Assembly (NCBI GenBank): GCA_026417375.1
Contig: JAOADJ010000055.1
Coordinates: forward strand, 1 to 36,331
Reading direction: 5' to 3'
DNA from: Melioribacteraceae bacterium
GTDB lineage: Bacteria > Bacteroidota > Ignavibacteria > Ignavibacteriales > Melioribacteraceae
Length of the DNA: 36,331 nt
Shown here in pieces: positions 17,436-25,998 of the stretch. The position numbers and the translations under genes were made by a program. The notes beneath the pieces were generated by a model that did not search any database, was not told the DNA's origin, and was given only the letters and a program-made list of their open reading frames with translations. Numbering within the stretch: position 1 is the first letter of the stretch; the number at the start of each line of letters is the position of its first letter.

Positions 17436-17795
17436 ATGGCAGATTTCAATGTAAACTTACGGGAAAAAGATTCTGTAAGTGTAATTGATGTAAAAGGATT
17501 TCTTGATGCTCATACAGCCCCAGAACTTGAAAATGTTTTCAATAAACTTATCGATACTAATCAGTTCAAAGTTGTTGTTAACTTCAATGAACTAAACTAC
17601 ATAAGTAGTGCTGGTCTCGGTGTTTTTATGGCTTATATAGAAACTATGAGAGAAAATAATGGCGATATTAAATTTTCTAATATGAAAGAAAATGTATATA
17701 ACATATTTGACCTTCTTGGTTTTCCTTTATTGTATGAATTCTTTAAAAATGAAGATGATGCTATTAATAAATTTTTAGAATCAGGAAAATTTTGA
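17436..17795 (+). CDS. STAS-domain anti-sigma antagonist (RsbV-like)
   Basis: A 119-residue STAS protein. The regulatory loop is NYISSAGLGVF, with Ser58 aligned to the phosphorylated Ser58 of SpoIIAA; the preceding Asp is replaced by Ser, as in many STAS proteins. It lies between a SpoIIE-type phosphatase and an RsbW-like kinase, the canonical order of a partner-switching unit. The start ATG at 17436 has GGAG upstream. Its TGA overlaps the TTG start of the kinase gene (TTGA), implying translational coupling and matched amounts of the two proteins. Confidence 0.93.
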   Translation: MADFNVNLREKDSVSVIDVKGFLDAHTAPELENVFNKLIDTNQFKVVVNFNELNYISSAGLGVFMAYIETMRENNGDIKFSNMKENVYNIFDLLGFPLLYEFFKNEDDAINKFLESGKF

Positions 17796-18226
17796 ATACC
17801 TCCAACAAAATATCGAATGTTCAATTAAAAATTAAAAGTAAAACTGAAAATCTTTCTGAAGTGAGATCTTTTGCAGAAAAAATTGCAAATCAATTAGGTT
17901 TTTCAGAAGATTCCATAAGTAAAATAATTCTTGCAATTGATGAAGCATGCACAAATATTATTAAACATGCTTATAAGTATGATCCAGATGGTGATATAAT
18001 AATTTCATTTAGTTTTAATGGTAATAAACTTTCAATTTCTATTCTTGATTATGGAAATCATTTTGATCCTGATAAAATTCCTGAACCAGATATAAAAGAA
18101 TATTATAAACAAAAGAAATCCGGTGGACTGGGAATGTTTTTAATGAAAAAGTTAATGGATGAAGTAGTTTACTCTACAACTTCAGGAAGTTATAACCAAG
18201 TTACACTTATTAAATATCTTTCATAA
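17792..18226 (+). CDS. RsbW/SpoIIAB-like serine kinase, anti-sigma type
   Basis: GHKL-fold kinase of 144 residues that would phosphorylate the STAS protein and, in known systems, sequester a sigma factor or other output. The N-box is LAIDEACTNIIKHAYKY, the G1 box SILDYGNHFDP and the G2 box SGGLGMFLMKKLMDEV. I use TTG at 17792: no ATG is in frame nearby, AGGA stands 5 bases before it, and it overlaps the STAS stop. Its partner could be the ECF sigma of this cluster, which would be atypical, or a regulator encoded elsewhere. Confidence 0.92.
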   Translation: MNTSNKISNVQLKIKSKTENLSEVRSFAEKIANQLGFSEDSISKIILAIDEACTNIIKHAYKYDPDGDIIISFSFNGNKLSISILDYGNHFDPDKIPEPDIKEYYKQKKSGGLGMFLMKKLMDEVVYSTTSGSYNQVTLIKYLS

Positions 18227-18227
18227 A

Positions 18228-19913
18228 ATGTCATCATATCAAAATAATGCAGCACTTAGAAATTTTTCTGCTCTTGTTGATTTTGGAAATTTAATTAACT
18301 CAAGTTTAGATTTAGAATTTACCCTTAATAATATACTTCTTACATGTTTTGGAAAGTTTCATACAACTAAAGGAATAATTGCATTAATTAATGAAGAAAA
18401 TGTTTTTGTTATTAAAGCTTCCAAAGGTGTTAGCAAAAATGTATTAAACGATTTTCCTCTTATAACTACCATCAATTACGATATTAATGATCGATTCTCT
18501 GAATATTTAACTAAAAATAATTTTCAGGTTTATCAAGAAATTAAAGCATCTGAGGGATTAAAAGGATTAATTCTTTTAGGTAAAAAGATTACAAACCAAG
18601 ATTATGATAAAGAAGATATAAATTTTTTAAAAACTATTGTTAATGTTGGAGCAACAGCAATTGAAAACTCGTTAATAGTAGATAAACTTAAAAAAATAAA
18701 TCGTGAACTGGATAGCAAAGTAAATCAGCTAAGTTCTCTATTCGATTTAAGTAAAGAATTTAGTGGGCTATTAAAAACCGAACAAATTGCTAAACTTTTA
18801 GTTTATTCATTAATCGGACAATTATTAATTTCAAAGTATTCAATCATAATTTCTGAAAGAAATCAATTAAATATCCTCGAAAGTAGTTTCGAAAAAGAAA
18901 ACATTTTAAAGATTCTTAATAACATTGAAATTGAAAATATTAATAGTGTTATTTCAATTAAAACTTGTGAAGAAAATTTAATAAAAGAACTTTTATCAAT
19001 TGGAATTGAATTAATAGTTCCGATGCAAATTAAAAATAAAACAAAAGGACTAATTGTTTTAGGTAAAAGAAGAAATAATACCGATTACACAAATTCTGAT
19101 ATTGAATTTATAAGTTCACTTGGAAGTCTTGCAATAATTTCAATTGAAAATGCAAGATTGTTTAATGAAACAATTGAAAAACAAAAACTTGAAAAAGATT
19201 TAGAGACAGCAAGAAACATCCAGAAAAATTTATTACCTCAAAAAATTCCAATCACTAATAATTTTGAAATTGCAGCCTATAACAAAAGTGCAAAAATGGT
19301 AGGTGGGGATTATTACGATATTATTAAATTGAGTGAAGATAAAATTTTATTTGCAATTGCAGATGTTTCTGGTAAAGGGGTTCCGGCTTCACTTCTAATG
19401 GCAAATATTCAGGCATTTTTAAAAACAATTTGTAAAATGAATTTACCATTAGCTGAAGCTACAAACCTGTTAAATGATTTAGTTGCAGAAAATACATCTA
19501 ACGGAAGTTTTATAACTTTCTTTTGGGGAATATTGGATGATAAAACTAAAACTTTGACTTATGTTAATGCTGGTCACAATCCACCTTTGTTGGTTCGTAA
19601 TAATGAAATAATAAAACTAAAAAAAGGGGGAATGATTTTAGGTGTTGTTCAAACAATTGTTCCTTATTTATCTGAAACACTTCAATTAAATAATGATGAT
19701 TTAATAATTTTATTTACCGATGGAATTACAGAAGCAATGAATAAAAATTGGGAAGAATTTGGAGATGAAAGGTTAGATAAATTAACTTTAGAAAATTCAA
19801 CTTTATCAGCAAATCAATTTTTAGAATTACTAAAAGTAAAAATTGATGAATTCACAAGTGGGGCAGAACAATCTGACGATATTACTACGCTAATTATAAA
19901 AGTTAAGAAATAA
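18228..19913 (+). CDS. Tandem GAF, SpoIIE-type PP2C phosphatase
   Basis: Second Rsb-type phosphatase, 561 residues, with no membrane helices and so probably cytosolic. Two GAF-like domains (about 15-150 and 165-310) precede a coiled linker with EKQKLEKDLETARNIQKNLLP and a SpoIIE domain (about 335-561). Metal motifs are complete: VGGDYYD (Asp361, Asp364), IADVSGKG, DGITEAMN and SDDITTL. It starts one base after the kinase stop. With the membrane phosphatase at 15392 it would give the STAS/kinase pair two inputs, one from the envelope and one from the cytosol. GAF ligands cannot be told from sequence. Confidence 0.93.
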   Translation: MSSYQNNAALRNFSALVDFGNLINSSLDLEFTLNNILLTCFGKFHTTKGIIALINEENVFVIKASKGVSKNVLNDFPLITTINYDINDRFSEYLTKNNFQVYQEIKASEGLKGLILLGKKITNQDYDKEDINFLKTIVNVGATAIENSLIVDKLKKINRELDSKVNQLSSLFDLSKEFSGLLKTEQIAKLLVYSLIGQLLISKYSIIISERNQLNILESSFEKENILKILNNIEIENINSVISIKTCEENLIKELLSIGIELIVPMQIKNKTKGLIVLGKRRNNTDYTNSDIEFISSLGSLAIISIENARLFNETIEKQKLEKDLETARNIQKNLLPQKIPITNNFEIAAYNKSAKMVGGDYYDIIKLSEDKILFAIADVSGKGVPASLLMANIQAFLKTICKMNLPLAEATNLLNDLVAENTSNGSFITFFWGILDDKTKTLTYVNAGHNPPLLVRNNEIIKLKKGGMILGVVQTIVPYLSETLQLNNDDLIILFTDGITEAMNKNWEEFGDERLDKLTLENSTLSANQFLELLKVKIDEFTSGAEQSDDITTLIIKVKK

Positions 19914-19915
19914 AA

Positions 19916-19937
19916 AACCCCGAAAAATTTCGGGGTT
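19916..19937. terminator. Bidirectional terminator between the phosphatase gene and secF
   Basis: Perfect inverted repeat AACCCCGAAA / TTTCGGGGTT. The minus-strand tail is TTTTTT, so it best fits the end of secF, but it lies 2 bases after the convergent phosphatase gene and can serve both. Confidence 0.75.
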
Positions 19938-19963
19938 CCATTTCACAAAAATAATTTAAGAAA

Positions 19964-21103
19964 TTAAAAAGTAACTTTACTTTTTGTTCTGTTTGCATAT
20001 TCAAGAACAAATGCACTAGCAACAAAAACTGATGAGTAAGTTCCGGTAATCATACCTATAAATAAAGCAAATGCAAATCCTCTTAATACTTCACCACCAA
20101 AAATTAAAAGAACTATAATTGTGAGTAATGTTGTAAAAACAGTTATTAAAGTTCTGCTCATAGTTTTGTTGATTGCTAAATTCATATTTTCTTCGAGAGG
20201 TAGAGTTTTATGAATTTTTATTTGTTCGCGAACGCGGTCGAAAACAATTACAGTATCGTTAATTGAATAACCAACAAGTGTTAAAAATGCAGCAACAACT
20301 GTAATTGAAATTTCTAAGTTAAAACCCGGAATCATACCATAAAGGATAACAAAGATTCCAAGTGTAATTAAAACGTCGTGGAATATAGCAATAACTGCAC
20401 TCAAAGCAAAAGCAAATTTAAATCTGAAAGCAAGGTAAATCATAATTACAATTAAAGAAAGAATAACAGCAATTACCGCATCACGTTTAAGTTCTTGTCC
20501 AACTTTAGGTCCAACTTTATCTTCCTTTAAAACTGTGAACTTATTGTCTTTAACTTTTTCACTTAAGTTTTCTTTAATCCAATCAGAAATTCCAAGCTTA
20601 ACAACAATACCAGACTTTGCAACTTCTTCTGCAGTTTTAGTTGTAGTAAAACCATATGCAAATAATTTATCTGAAACAAGTTCTGCAGTTGAATCATTAG
20701 GAAAAGAATAAGTCAATGAATTTACTGTGCTTTCAATTTCTTGTTTCTCAATATTTGGGAAATTAGAACTTATAATATTTTCAACTCTTGATTTAACAAC
20801 CGGTAAAACATTAGTCGGTATTTCTTGAAGAGGAGTTCTTATTAAAACACCAGTAGAACCACCAAAAGTTTTAACTTCAACTTCACCTAAACCAATTTTA
20901 CTTACAACATTTCTTATGTAAGAAATTTCAACCGGTTTTTCAAACTGAATTGCAACTTCGGAACCACCTTTAAAGTCAATTCCAAATTCCAATCCTTTAA
21001 TCAAGATGCTTAACAGACCTATGAGCAAAATAAAACCAGAAACAAAATAAAAGTAAGTTCTTTTGCCCATGAAATCGATATTTATATTTTCAAAAAGTCG
21101 CAT
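19964..21103 (-). CDS. secF: Protein translocase subunit SecF
   Basis: Inner-membrane RND-type accessory of the Sec translocon that uses the proton gradient to pull substrates across; 379 residues. It has an N-terminal helix, the SecF signature IDFKGGSEVAIQFE, a periplasmic domain and a five-helix C-terminal block with 'VGYSINDTVIVFDRVRE'. AAGGAG precedes the ATG by 11 bases. SecD is encoded 19 bases upstream, so the two are separate genes rather than the SecDF fusion common in many Bacteroidota. The periplasmic part is longer than in E. coli SecF. It ends at a strong terminator. Confidence 0.96.
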   Translation of the reverse strand: MRLFENINIDFMGKRTYFYFVSGFILLIGLLSILIKGLEFGIDFKGGSEVAIQFEKPVEISYIRNVVSKIGLGEVEVKTFGGSTGVLIRTPLQEIPTNVLPVVKSRVENIISSNFPNIEKQEIESTVNSLTYSFPNDSTAELVSDKLFAYGFTTTKTAEEVAKSGIVVKLGISDWIKENLSEKVKDNKFTVLKEDKVGPKVGQELKRDAVIAVILSLIVIMIYLAFRFKFAFALSAVIAIFHDVLITLGIFVILYGMIPGFNLEISITVVAAFLTLVGYSINDTVIVFDRVREQIKIHKTLPLEENMNLAINKTMSRTLITVFTTLLTIIVLLIFGGEVLRGFAFALFIGMITGTYSSVFVASAFVLEYANRTKSKVTF

Positions 21104-21122
21104 CTATTTTTTTTCTCCTTAA

Positions 21123-23024
21123 TTAACCTACATTTATTTTGTAGCCTTTTAGATTCATGAAATCAAAAATCAATCTAACAAGAACTAACTGAGAGAATAA
21201 GCTTGTAACAATACCAATCATCAAAGTTAAAGCAAAACCCTGAATTGGACCGCTTCCAAATTGATATAAAATAATACCAGTAAAGAAGGTTGTTATGTTA
21301 GAATCGAAAATAGCTGAATATGAATTTTTAAAACCCATATCAACTGCGGCTTTAATTGTTTTTCCGGTTTTTAATTCTTCTCTTATTCTTTCAAAAATAA
21401 TTACGTTGGCATCAACAGCCATACCCATTGTTAAAACAATACCAGCAATACCGGGTAGAGTTAATGTACCTTTAAAGCCAGCTAATATTCCGAGAATTAA
21501 TAATACTGTTGTTATCAATGCAAAATCAGCAAATGAACCAGCAGTTTTATAGTAGAATATCATAAACAAAGCAACTAACAAGTATCCAAACAAAGCTGAG
21601 TTTACACCTTGAGAAATTGAGTCTTGACCGAGAGAAGGACCAACAGTTCTTTCTTCAAGAATATCAACAGGAGCAGGAAGAGCACCGGCTTTTAATACAA
21701 TTTCCAAAAGTTTTGCTTCATCCATATTTGCACTACCGGTTATACGAGAACTACCGGTTGGTATTTTATTAATAATTGTTGGAGCAGAATAAACAACACC
21801 ATCAAGAACAATTGCACAACGTTTATCAATATTTGCACCTGTTATTCTCGACCATTCTCTTGCTCCTTCAGCATTCATTTGCATAGTAACTTCCGGTGAG
21901 CCAGTTGTTTGATCTATTTCTGCTCTTGCATCGGTAATTACACCACCAGTTAATTCTGGTTCTTTATTTACCATATATAAGCGATAAAAATTTTCTCCAT
22001 CAGGTCCAAGAGTTGGTTTTGCATCAAAAATAAATTCAACGTTATCCGGAATTACTTTTTTTACATCATCTCTTTGAAGAAATTCAAATATTTTACTTCT
22101 GTCAGATTCTTTCACAAATGCATCTGCAATTCTTCCCTGAGGATCAATTAAACGGGCAATTGCAAAGAATGGATGTTCTTTTGCAAATTGTTCTTCGGTT
22201 AAATTTTTCTTTGAAGTATCTTTTTTGGCAACTGTTTCTTTATTCGCTAAAGTAGAATCTTTTAATTTGCTTGCAAGTACTTCATCAATTCTATTCATAA
22301 TTGGAATTGCAAATGCTGCATCTTTTACAAGTTTAAATTCAAGCAAAGCTCTTCCTTGAAGAAGTCTTCTGGCTTCTTCTTCTCTTGCAATGCCTGGTAA
22401 TTCAACAACAATTCTTCTTGAGCCTTGTTTTTGAATACTTGGTTCTGAAACGCCATATTGGTCAACACGATTTCTAATAATTTCAATTGCACGAGTAACT
22501 GCATCAGTTTCTTGTTCCAGTAATCTTTGAACAATTCTTTCATCATCTTCTCTTATAGAACCAAAATAGCGGCTCATACGAATATTTTTTTCTTTCATTT
22601 TTCTAGCTAAAATTGAAACAACATTTTCATCAGATATTTTGGATTCAGCTTCTGCTTCCTTTAAAATATCTAAATAAAGTTGATCCGGATCTTTAGCTAA
22701 TTTTTCAAGTAGTTTTGCAGTATTCACTTCCATTACAAGATACATTCCGCCCTGAAGATCGAGTCCAAGTTTAACTCTTTTTTCACGTGCGCTTCTGTAA
22801 TCTGGATGGTTAGAAAGAATACTGTCTCTTTTAGATGTAACAATATCTTTTAGTTTATTATCGGTGATTGTTGGATTTTTTGCTTTTATTTCTTTTTCAA
22901 TTTTGGTTAGACTTTTACTAACTTCTTTTGAATTGAGATAATCTTGAAAAGTAGGGTAGAGGAGATACAAACTTAATCCAACAAAAACTAATATTAATAT
23001 TAATCTAAATCTTAGTTCTTTCAT
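21123..23024 (-). CDS. secD: Protein translocase subunit SecD
   Basis: Partner of SecF in the SecDF complex. It has an N-terminal helix (LILILVFVGLSLYLLYP), the P1 head signature 'LGLDLQGGMYLVMEV', a long periplasmic domain, and the C-terminal six-helix block with 'GMAVDANVIIFERIREEL'. The start is uncertain. ATG at 23069 gives 648 residues but falls in the loop of a perfect 10-bp hairpin and has no SD. ATG at 23024 (633 residues) starts MKELRFRLILIL directly before the membrane helix and is my choice, also with a weak SD. Follows rplI. Confidence 0.94.
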   Translation of the reverse strand: MKELRFRLILILVFVGLSLYLLYPTFQDYLNSKEVSKSLTKIEKEIKAKNPTITDNKLKDIVTSKRDSILSNHPDYRSAREKRVKLGLDLQGGMYLVMEVNTAKLLEKLAKDPDQLYLDILKEAEAESKISDENVVSILARKMKEKNIRMSRYFGSIREDDERIVQRLLEQETDAVTRAIEIIRNRVDQYGVSEPSIQKQGSRRIVVELPGIAREEEARRLLQGRALLEFKLVKDAAFAIPIMNRIDEVLASKLKDSTLANKETVAKKDTSKKNLTEEQFAKEHPFFAIARLIDPQGRIADAFVKESDRSKIFEFLQRDDVKKVIPDNVEFIFDAKPTLGPDGENFYRLYMVNKEPELTGGVITDARAEIDQTTGSPEVTMQMNAEGAREWSRITGANIDKRCAIVLDGVVYSAPTIINKIPTGSSRITGSANMDEAKLLEIVLKAGALPAPVDILEERTVGPSLGQDSISQGVNSALFGYLLVALFMIFYYKTAGSFADFALITTVLLILGILAGFKGTLTLPGIAGIVLTMGMAVDANVIIFERIREELKTGKTIKAAVDMGFKNSYSAIFDSNITTFFTGIILYQFGSGPIQGFALTLMIGIVTSLFSQLVLVRLIFDFMNLKGYKINVG

Positions 23025-23057
23025 CACAGTTCTTAATTTTTGTTTTAGAATATTATA

Positions 23058-23084
23058 AAAGTCCTTCATAAAAAGAAGGACTTT
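23058..23084 (-). terminator. Hairpin between rplI and secD, possible terminator or translational control element
   Basis: AAAGTCCTTC / GAAGGACTTT, a perfect 10-bp stem with a 7-base loop, begins 13 bases after the rplI stop. Its minus-strand tail is TATAATATT, only weakly U-rich. The upstream candidate secD start codon lies at the loop/stem edge. Confidence 0.5.
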
Positions 23085-23097
23085 ACAAATTAGTTAA

Positions 23098-23541
23098 CTA
23101 TTCACGAACAACCCAAGTTTTTACGGCAGCTGTAACGTTTGTATGAAGTTTTACAGCTACAGTGTAAATACCAAGGGATTTAATTTGTTCGGTGATTTCA
23201 ATTTTGCGTTTATCAATATCAAATCCTTTTTCCTTAAGAGCATCAGCAATCATTTGATTTGTAACAGTACCAAAAATTTTGTCTTCTTCACCTACTTTTA
23301 CAGGAATTGTAACAGAAACTTTTTCCAATTCGAGAGCTAATTTTTGAGCTTCTTCTAATTCTTTAGCTTCTCTTTTTTGGATTTGTTTTTTTTCTTCTTC
23401 TAAAGCGCGAATATTGCCTTCAGTTGCTTGATAAGCAATTTGACGTGGAATAAGATAGTTTCTTGCATAACCATCTTTTACATTTACAATATCGCCAACT
23501 TTACCAAGTTGATCGAAATTTTTTCTTAATATTACTTTCAT
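23098..23541 (-). CDS. rplI: Large-subunit ribosomal protein bL9
   Basis: bL9, 147 residues, the usual length. The N-terminal RNA-binding domain has the family signature MKVILRKNFDQLGKVGDIVNVK...GYARNYLIPR. A long central helix rich in Glu/Lys (about 42-75) joins it to the C-terminal domain. AGGAG stands 8 bases before the ATG. It closes the conserved rpsF-ssb-rpsR-rplI order and is followed by a hairpin before secD. Confidence 0.98.
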   Translation of the reverse strand: MKVILRKNFDQLGKVGDIVNVKDGYARNYLIPRQIAYQATEGNIRALEEEKKQIQKREAKELEEAQKLALELEKVSVTIPVKVGEEDKIFGTVTNQMIADALKEKGFDIDKRKIEITEQIKSLGIYTVAVKLHTNVTAAVKTWVVRE

Positions 23542-23550
23542 CGCAAACTC

Positions 23551-23772
23551 CTATTTAACTGCTTCAGATACGAATGGTAAAATTGCTAAATGACGGGAGC
23601 GTTTAATAGCAGTTACTAATTCTCTATGTTGTTTAGCAGTTAAACCAGTAATTCTGCGTGGAATAATTTTGCCCTGATCTGTAAGGAATTTCTGAAGAGT
23701 TTTCGAGTCTTTGTAATCTATGTAACCTTCGATTACTCTTTTAACCTTTTTTGTCGGTGTTGCATTCTTCAT
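23551..23772 (-). CDS. rpsR: Small-subunit ribosomal protein bS18
   Basis: bS18, which binds 16S rRNA as a heterodimer with bS6. It carries the signature [30 protein letters not shown] (given in part: [14 protein letters not shown]). I start at ATG 23772 (73 residues) because GAGG lies 7 bases ahead; the in-frame ATG at 23784 would absorb that SD. The gene begins just after the ssb stop. Confidence 0.97.
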   Translation of the reverse strand: MKNATPTKKVKRVIEGYIDYKDSKTLQKFLTDQGKIIPRRITGLTAKQHRELVTAIKRSRHLAILPFVSEAVK

Positions 23773-23780
23773 ATTATTCC

Positions 23781-24245
23781 TCATGATTTATCCTTCATTA
23801 AATCTGATTCTTCATCTGTCAAAAATTTATCGAAAGAATTATCTTCATAATCTGAATCATCGGATTCAACAACTACATCATCGCCGTTTCCAGCTTTTGA
23901 TGCTTTGTTTAAGAATTGAATTCTTTTAGCTTTTATTTCAACGATTGTTCTATTTTTTCCATCTTCAGTTTTGAAAGTTCTGCTTTGTAATTCACCATCA
24001 ATTAAAACAGCACTTCCTTTTTTGAGTCTATCTTTGCAGCTATCTGCTAATTTATTCCATGCAACAATACCAACATAGCAAACATCTTCTTGCCATTGAT
24101 TTGTGCTATCTTTATATCTTCTATTAGCTGCAATATGAAAATTTACAACAGGTGTACCGTTTGAAGTTTGTCTAAATACAGGATCTTTAGTTAAGTTACC
24201 TGCAACAATTACGCTATTTAGTTCAGGCATCTTTAATTCAGCCAT
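23781..24245 (-). CDS. ssb: Single-stranded DNA-binding protein
   Basis: OB-fold SSB, 154 residues, in the classical place between rpsF and rpsR. The core (about 8-115) shows [50 protein letters not shown] and [11 protein letters not shown]. The tail is acidic ([22 protein letters not shown]) but ends in LMKDKS instead of the DDDIPF-type tip that recruits partner proteins in most bacteria. It may use an internal acidic site, or the genome may hold another SSB with the tip. AGGAGG precedes the ATG. Confidence 0.96.
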   Translation of the reverse strand: MAELKMPELNSVIVAGNLTKDPVFRQTSNGTPVVNFHIAANRRYKDSTNQWQEDVCYVGIVAWNKLADSCKDRLKKGSAVLIDGELQSRTFKTEDGKNRTIVEIKAKRIQFLNKASKAGNGDDVVVESDDSDYEDNSFDKFLTDEESDLMKDKS

Positions 24246-24264
24246 CGTTTCCTCCTACACTTAA

Positions 24265-24651
24265 TTAATTATTCTGGCTTTCTGTTGATTGATTAGTTAT
24301 TTCTTCTGCAACAGTATTGCTGGAAGATTCTTTTTGTTTTGAAATTGCTTCTAAAGCAAATTTGTCGAGCACAATCGTTAAGTAACGATAGATGTTTTCT
24401 TCGAGTCTGTAATTTCGCTCGAGAGTTGAAATTAAATCTGGTGTTGCTGTAAATCTGAAAATAGCATAGTAACCACTTTTAGTTTTTCTGATTGGATATG
24501 CTAATCTTTTACGTCCCCATTTGTCAACTTCGATTATGGAGCCACCATGATTTGTGATTGTTTCTTGAATTTTGTTAAGAATGACCTCAATTTGGTCATC
24601 TTCAAGAGCAGCGTTGATAAGAACAACACTTTCATATGTGCGTTGTTTCAT
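24265..24651 (-). CDS. rpsF: Small-subunit ribosomal protein bS6
   Basis: bS6 with the opening RTYESVVLINAALED, VDKWGRKRLAYPI and GYYAIFRFT; 128 residues including a Gln/Ser-rich tail. The longer frame would start with a GTG at 24663 that overlaps the SD GGGAGGTG, so ATG at 24651 is preferred. No promoter-like TAnnTTTG occurs in the 83 bases between pth and this gene; a small palindrome TCTGAA-T-TTCAGA lies at 24685-24697. The operon therefore probably runs on from prs-rplY-pth, and I cannot show an S6:S18-type leader. Confidence 0.97.
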   Translation of the reverse strand: MKQRTYESVVLINAALEDDQIEVILNKIQETITNHGGSIIEVDKWGRKRLAYPIRKTKSGYYAIFRFTATPDLISTLERNYRLEENIYRYLTIVLDKFALEAISKQKESSSNTVAEEITNQSTESQNN

Positions 24652-24734
24652 GAAGAGATTCACCTCCCTTTGGACTTATTGGCCTCTGAATTTCAGAAGC
24701 AGGGTTATTGATTTATTGTTATTTATTAAAAGAA

Positions 24735-25328
24735 CTATATTAAAGGATTATTATCCGGATTTGAAATTCTGCTATAATAATCCAACATTGGTTGAATTCC
24801 ACTCGAAATAAATTTTTCTGCCACATCAATTGTTTTTGAAACTTGTGGTGCAATTAATAACAATTCTTTATCACTAAATTCAGACAGAACATAATCTATC
24901 ATTCTTCCTTTCTCAAATCGATTCCCAATTCCAAATCTTACTCTTGGAAATTGGTCTGTATTTAAACTAGAAATGATAGAACGAATTCCATTATGCCCAC
25001 CATCTCCACCACATTTTCTGATTTTTATTCTACCAGCCTCAATATTTAAATCATCAAATATTACTAAAATATCTTCGGGTTTTAAGTTATGTGTATTTAA
25101 CAAATCTTTAACAGCTAAACCACTCATATTCATAAAAGTGGTTGGTTTAACAATCATAAATTTTGAAGAATCTTCTAATTGTCCTTCAGCATACTGGTAA
25201 TAAAACGCAGAAGACTTAATACTAAGATTATATTTCTCGGCAATTTTATCAATTATATAGAAACCAACATTGTGTCGAGTAAACTCATATTTTTTACCAG
25301 GATTGCCAAGCCCTATTACTGCACGCAA
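24735..25328 (-). CDS. pth: Peptidyl-tRNA hydrolase
   Basis: Frees tRNA from peptidyl-tRNA dropped off ribosomes; 197 residues. It shows the signature VIGLGNPGKKYEFTRHNVGF with the catalytic His, KPTTFMNMSG, 'ILVIFDDLNIEAGRIKI' with the active-site Asp, and GGDGGHNGIRSI. The start must be TTG at 25328: the residues directly after it already belong to the first beta strand and no ATG is nearby. It follows rplY by 7 bases, the common rplY-pth pairing. Confidence 0.96.
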   Translation of the reverse strand: MRAVIGLGNPGKKYEFTRHNVGFYIIDKIAEKYNLSIKSSAFYYQYAEGQLEDSSKFMIVKPTTFMNMSGLAVKDLLNTHNLKPEDILVIFDDLNIEAGRIKIRKCGGDGGHNGIRSIISSLNTDQFPRVRFGIGNRFEKGRMIDYVLSEFSDKELLLIAPQVSKTIDVAEKFISSGIQPMLDYYSRISNPDNNPLI

Positions 25329-25335
25329 TTTTTAA

Positions 25336-25971
25336 CTATTCCTCTTCTTCTGTTTGCTTACCTTTAGAAATTACTTCAGGTTCTTTCATTTCTTCACCAG
25401 GCAGTAATGTTGTTGGTTCACTAGCAGCTTTTGGTGAAGTTACAGAAACTACAATTACATCTTCATTTTGTAGAATTTTAACGTTTGGTATTTTAATATC
25501 CTTAACGTGAATTGCTTTTCCGAGTCCTAAATCGGTAACATTAATTGTAATATGTTCTGGAATGAAAGAAGGTAAACATGATACTGTTAATTTATGTAAT
25601 GAATGTTGAAGTAATCCACCTTCTTTAACACCTTTAGCTTGACCTTCTAAAACTACAGGAACTTCAATTTCAATTTCCTGATCTGCAGAAATTCCCTGAA
25701 AATCACAATGAATTATTCTATCTGTAACAGGATCGAATTGAACACCTTTCAAAATTGATTTAATTTCCTGTTCATCAATTTTTAAATTGACAATGTGAGT
25801 TTCAGAGGTATAAACCAAAGGTTTTAAAGAAATCTCTGGTAATTGAATTGGTATTGGTTCAACTCCTTTAGAATAAAAAATACCAGGAACGTTTCCATTT
25901 CTTCTTAATTGTGTTAAAGCACTTTTTGTTGTTAGGTTTCTTTTCTGTGCTTGTACTGTTATTTCAGACAT
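25336..25971 (-). CDS. rplY: Large-subunit ribosomal protein bL25, CTC/TL5 type
   Basis: 5S rRNA-binding protein, 211 residues, of the long form with an added C-terminal beta domain (general stress protein CTC/TL5). N-terminal LRRNGNVPGIFYSKG and 'VQFDPVTDRIIHCDF' are family hallmarks. The C-terminus has an acidic, proline- and Glu-rich tail (GEEMKEPEVISKGKQTEEEE). GGGAG precedes the ATG. It lies between prs and pth in one operon. Confidence 0.96.
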   Translation of the reverse strand: MSEITVQAQKRNLTTKSALTQLRRNGNVPGIFYSKGVEPIPIQLPEISLKPLVYTSETHIVNLKIDEQEIKSILKGVQFDPVTDRIIHCDFQGISADQEIEIEVPVVLEGQAKGVKEGGLLQHSLHKLTVSCLPSFIPEHITINVTDLGLGKAIHVKDIKIPNVKILQNEDVIVVSVTSPKAASEPTTLLPGEEMKEPEVISKGKQTEEEE

Positions 25972-25998
25972 TTTCTATTTACTCCCAAATAATAATTT

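Noticed and set aside
24652-24734. S6:S18-type ribosomal protein leader before rpsF
   Set aside because: Only a short palindrome with a one-base centre is present, and I cannot identify the expected binding motif.
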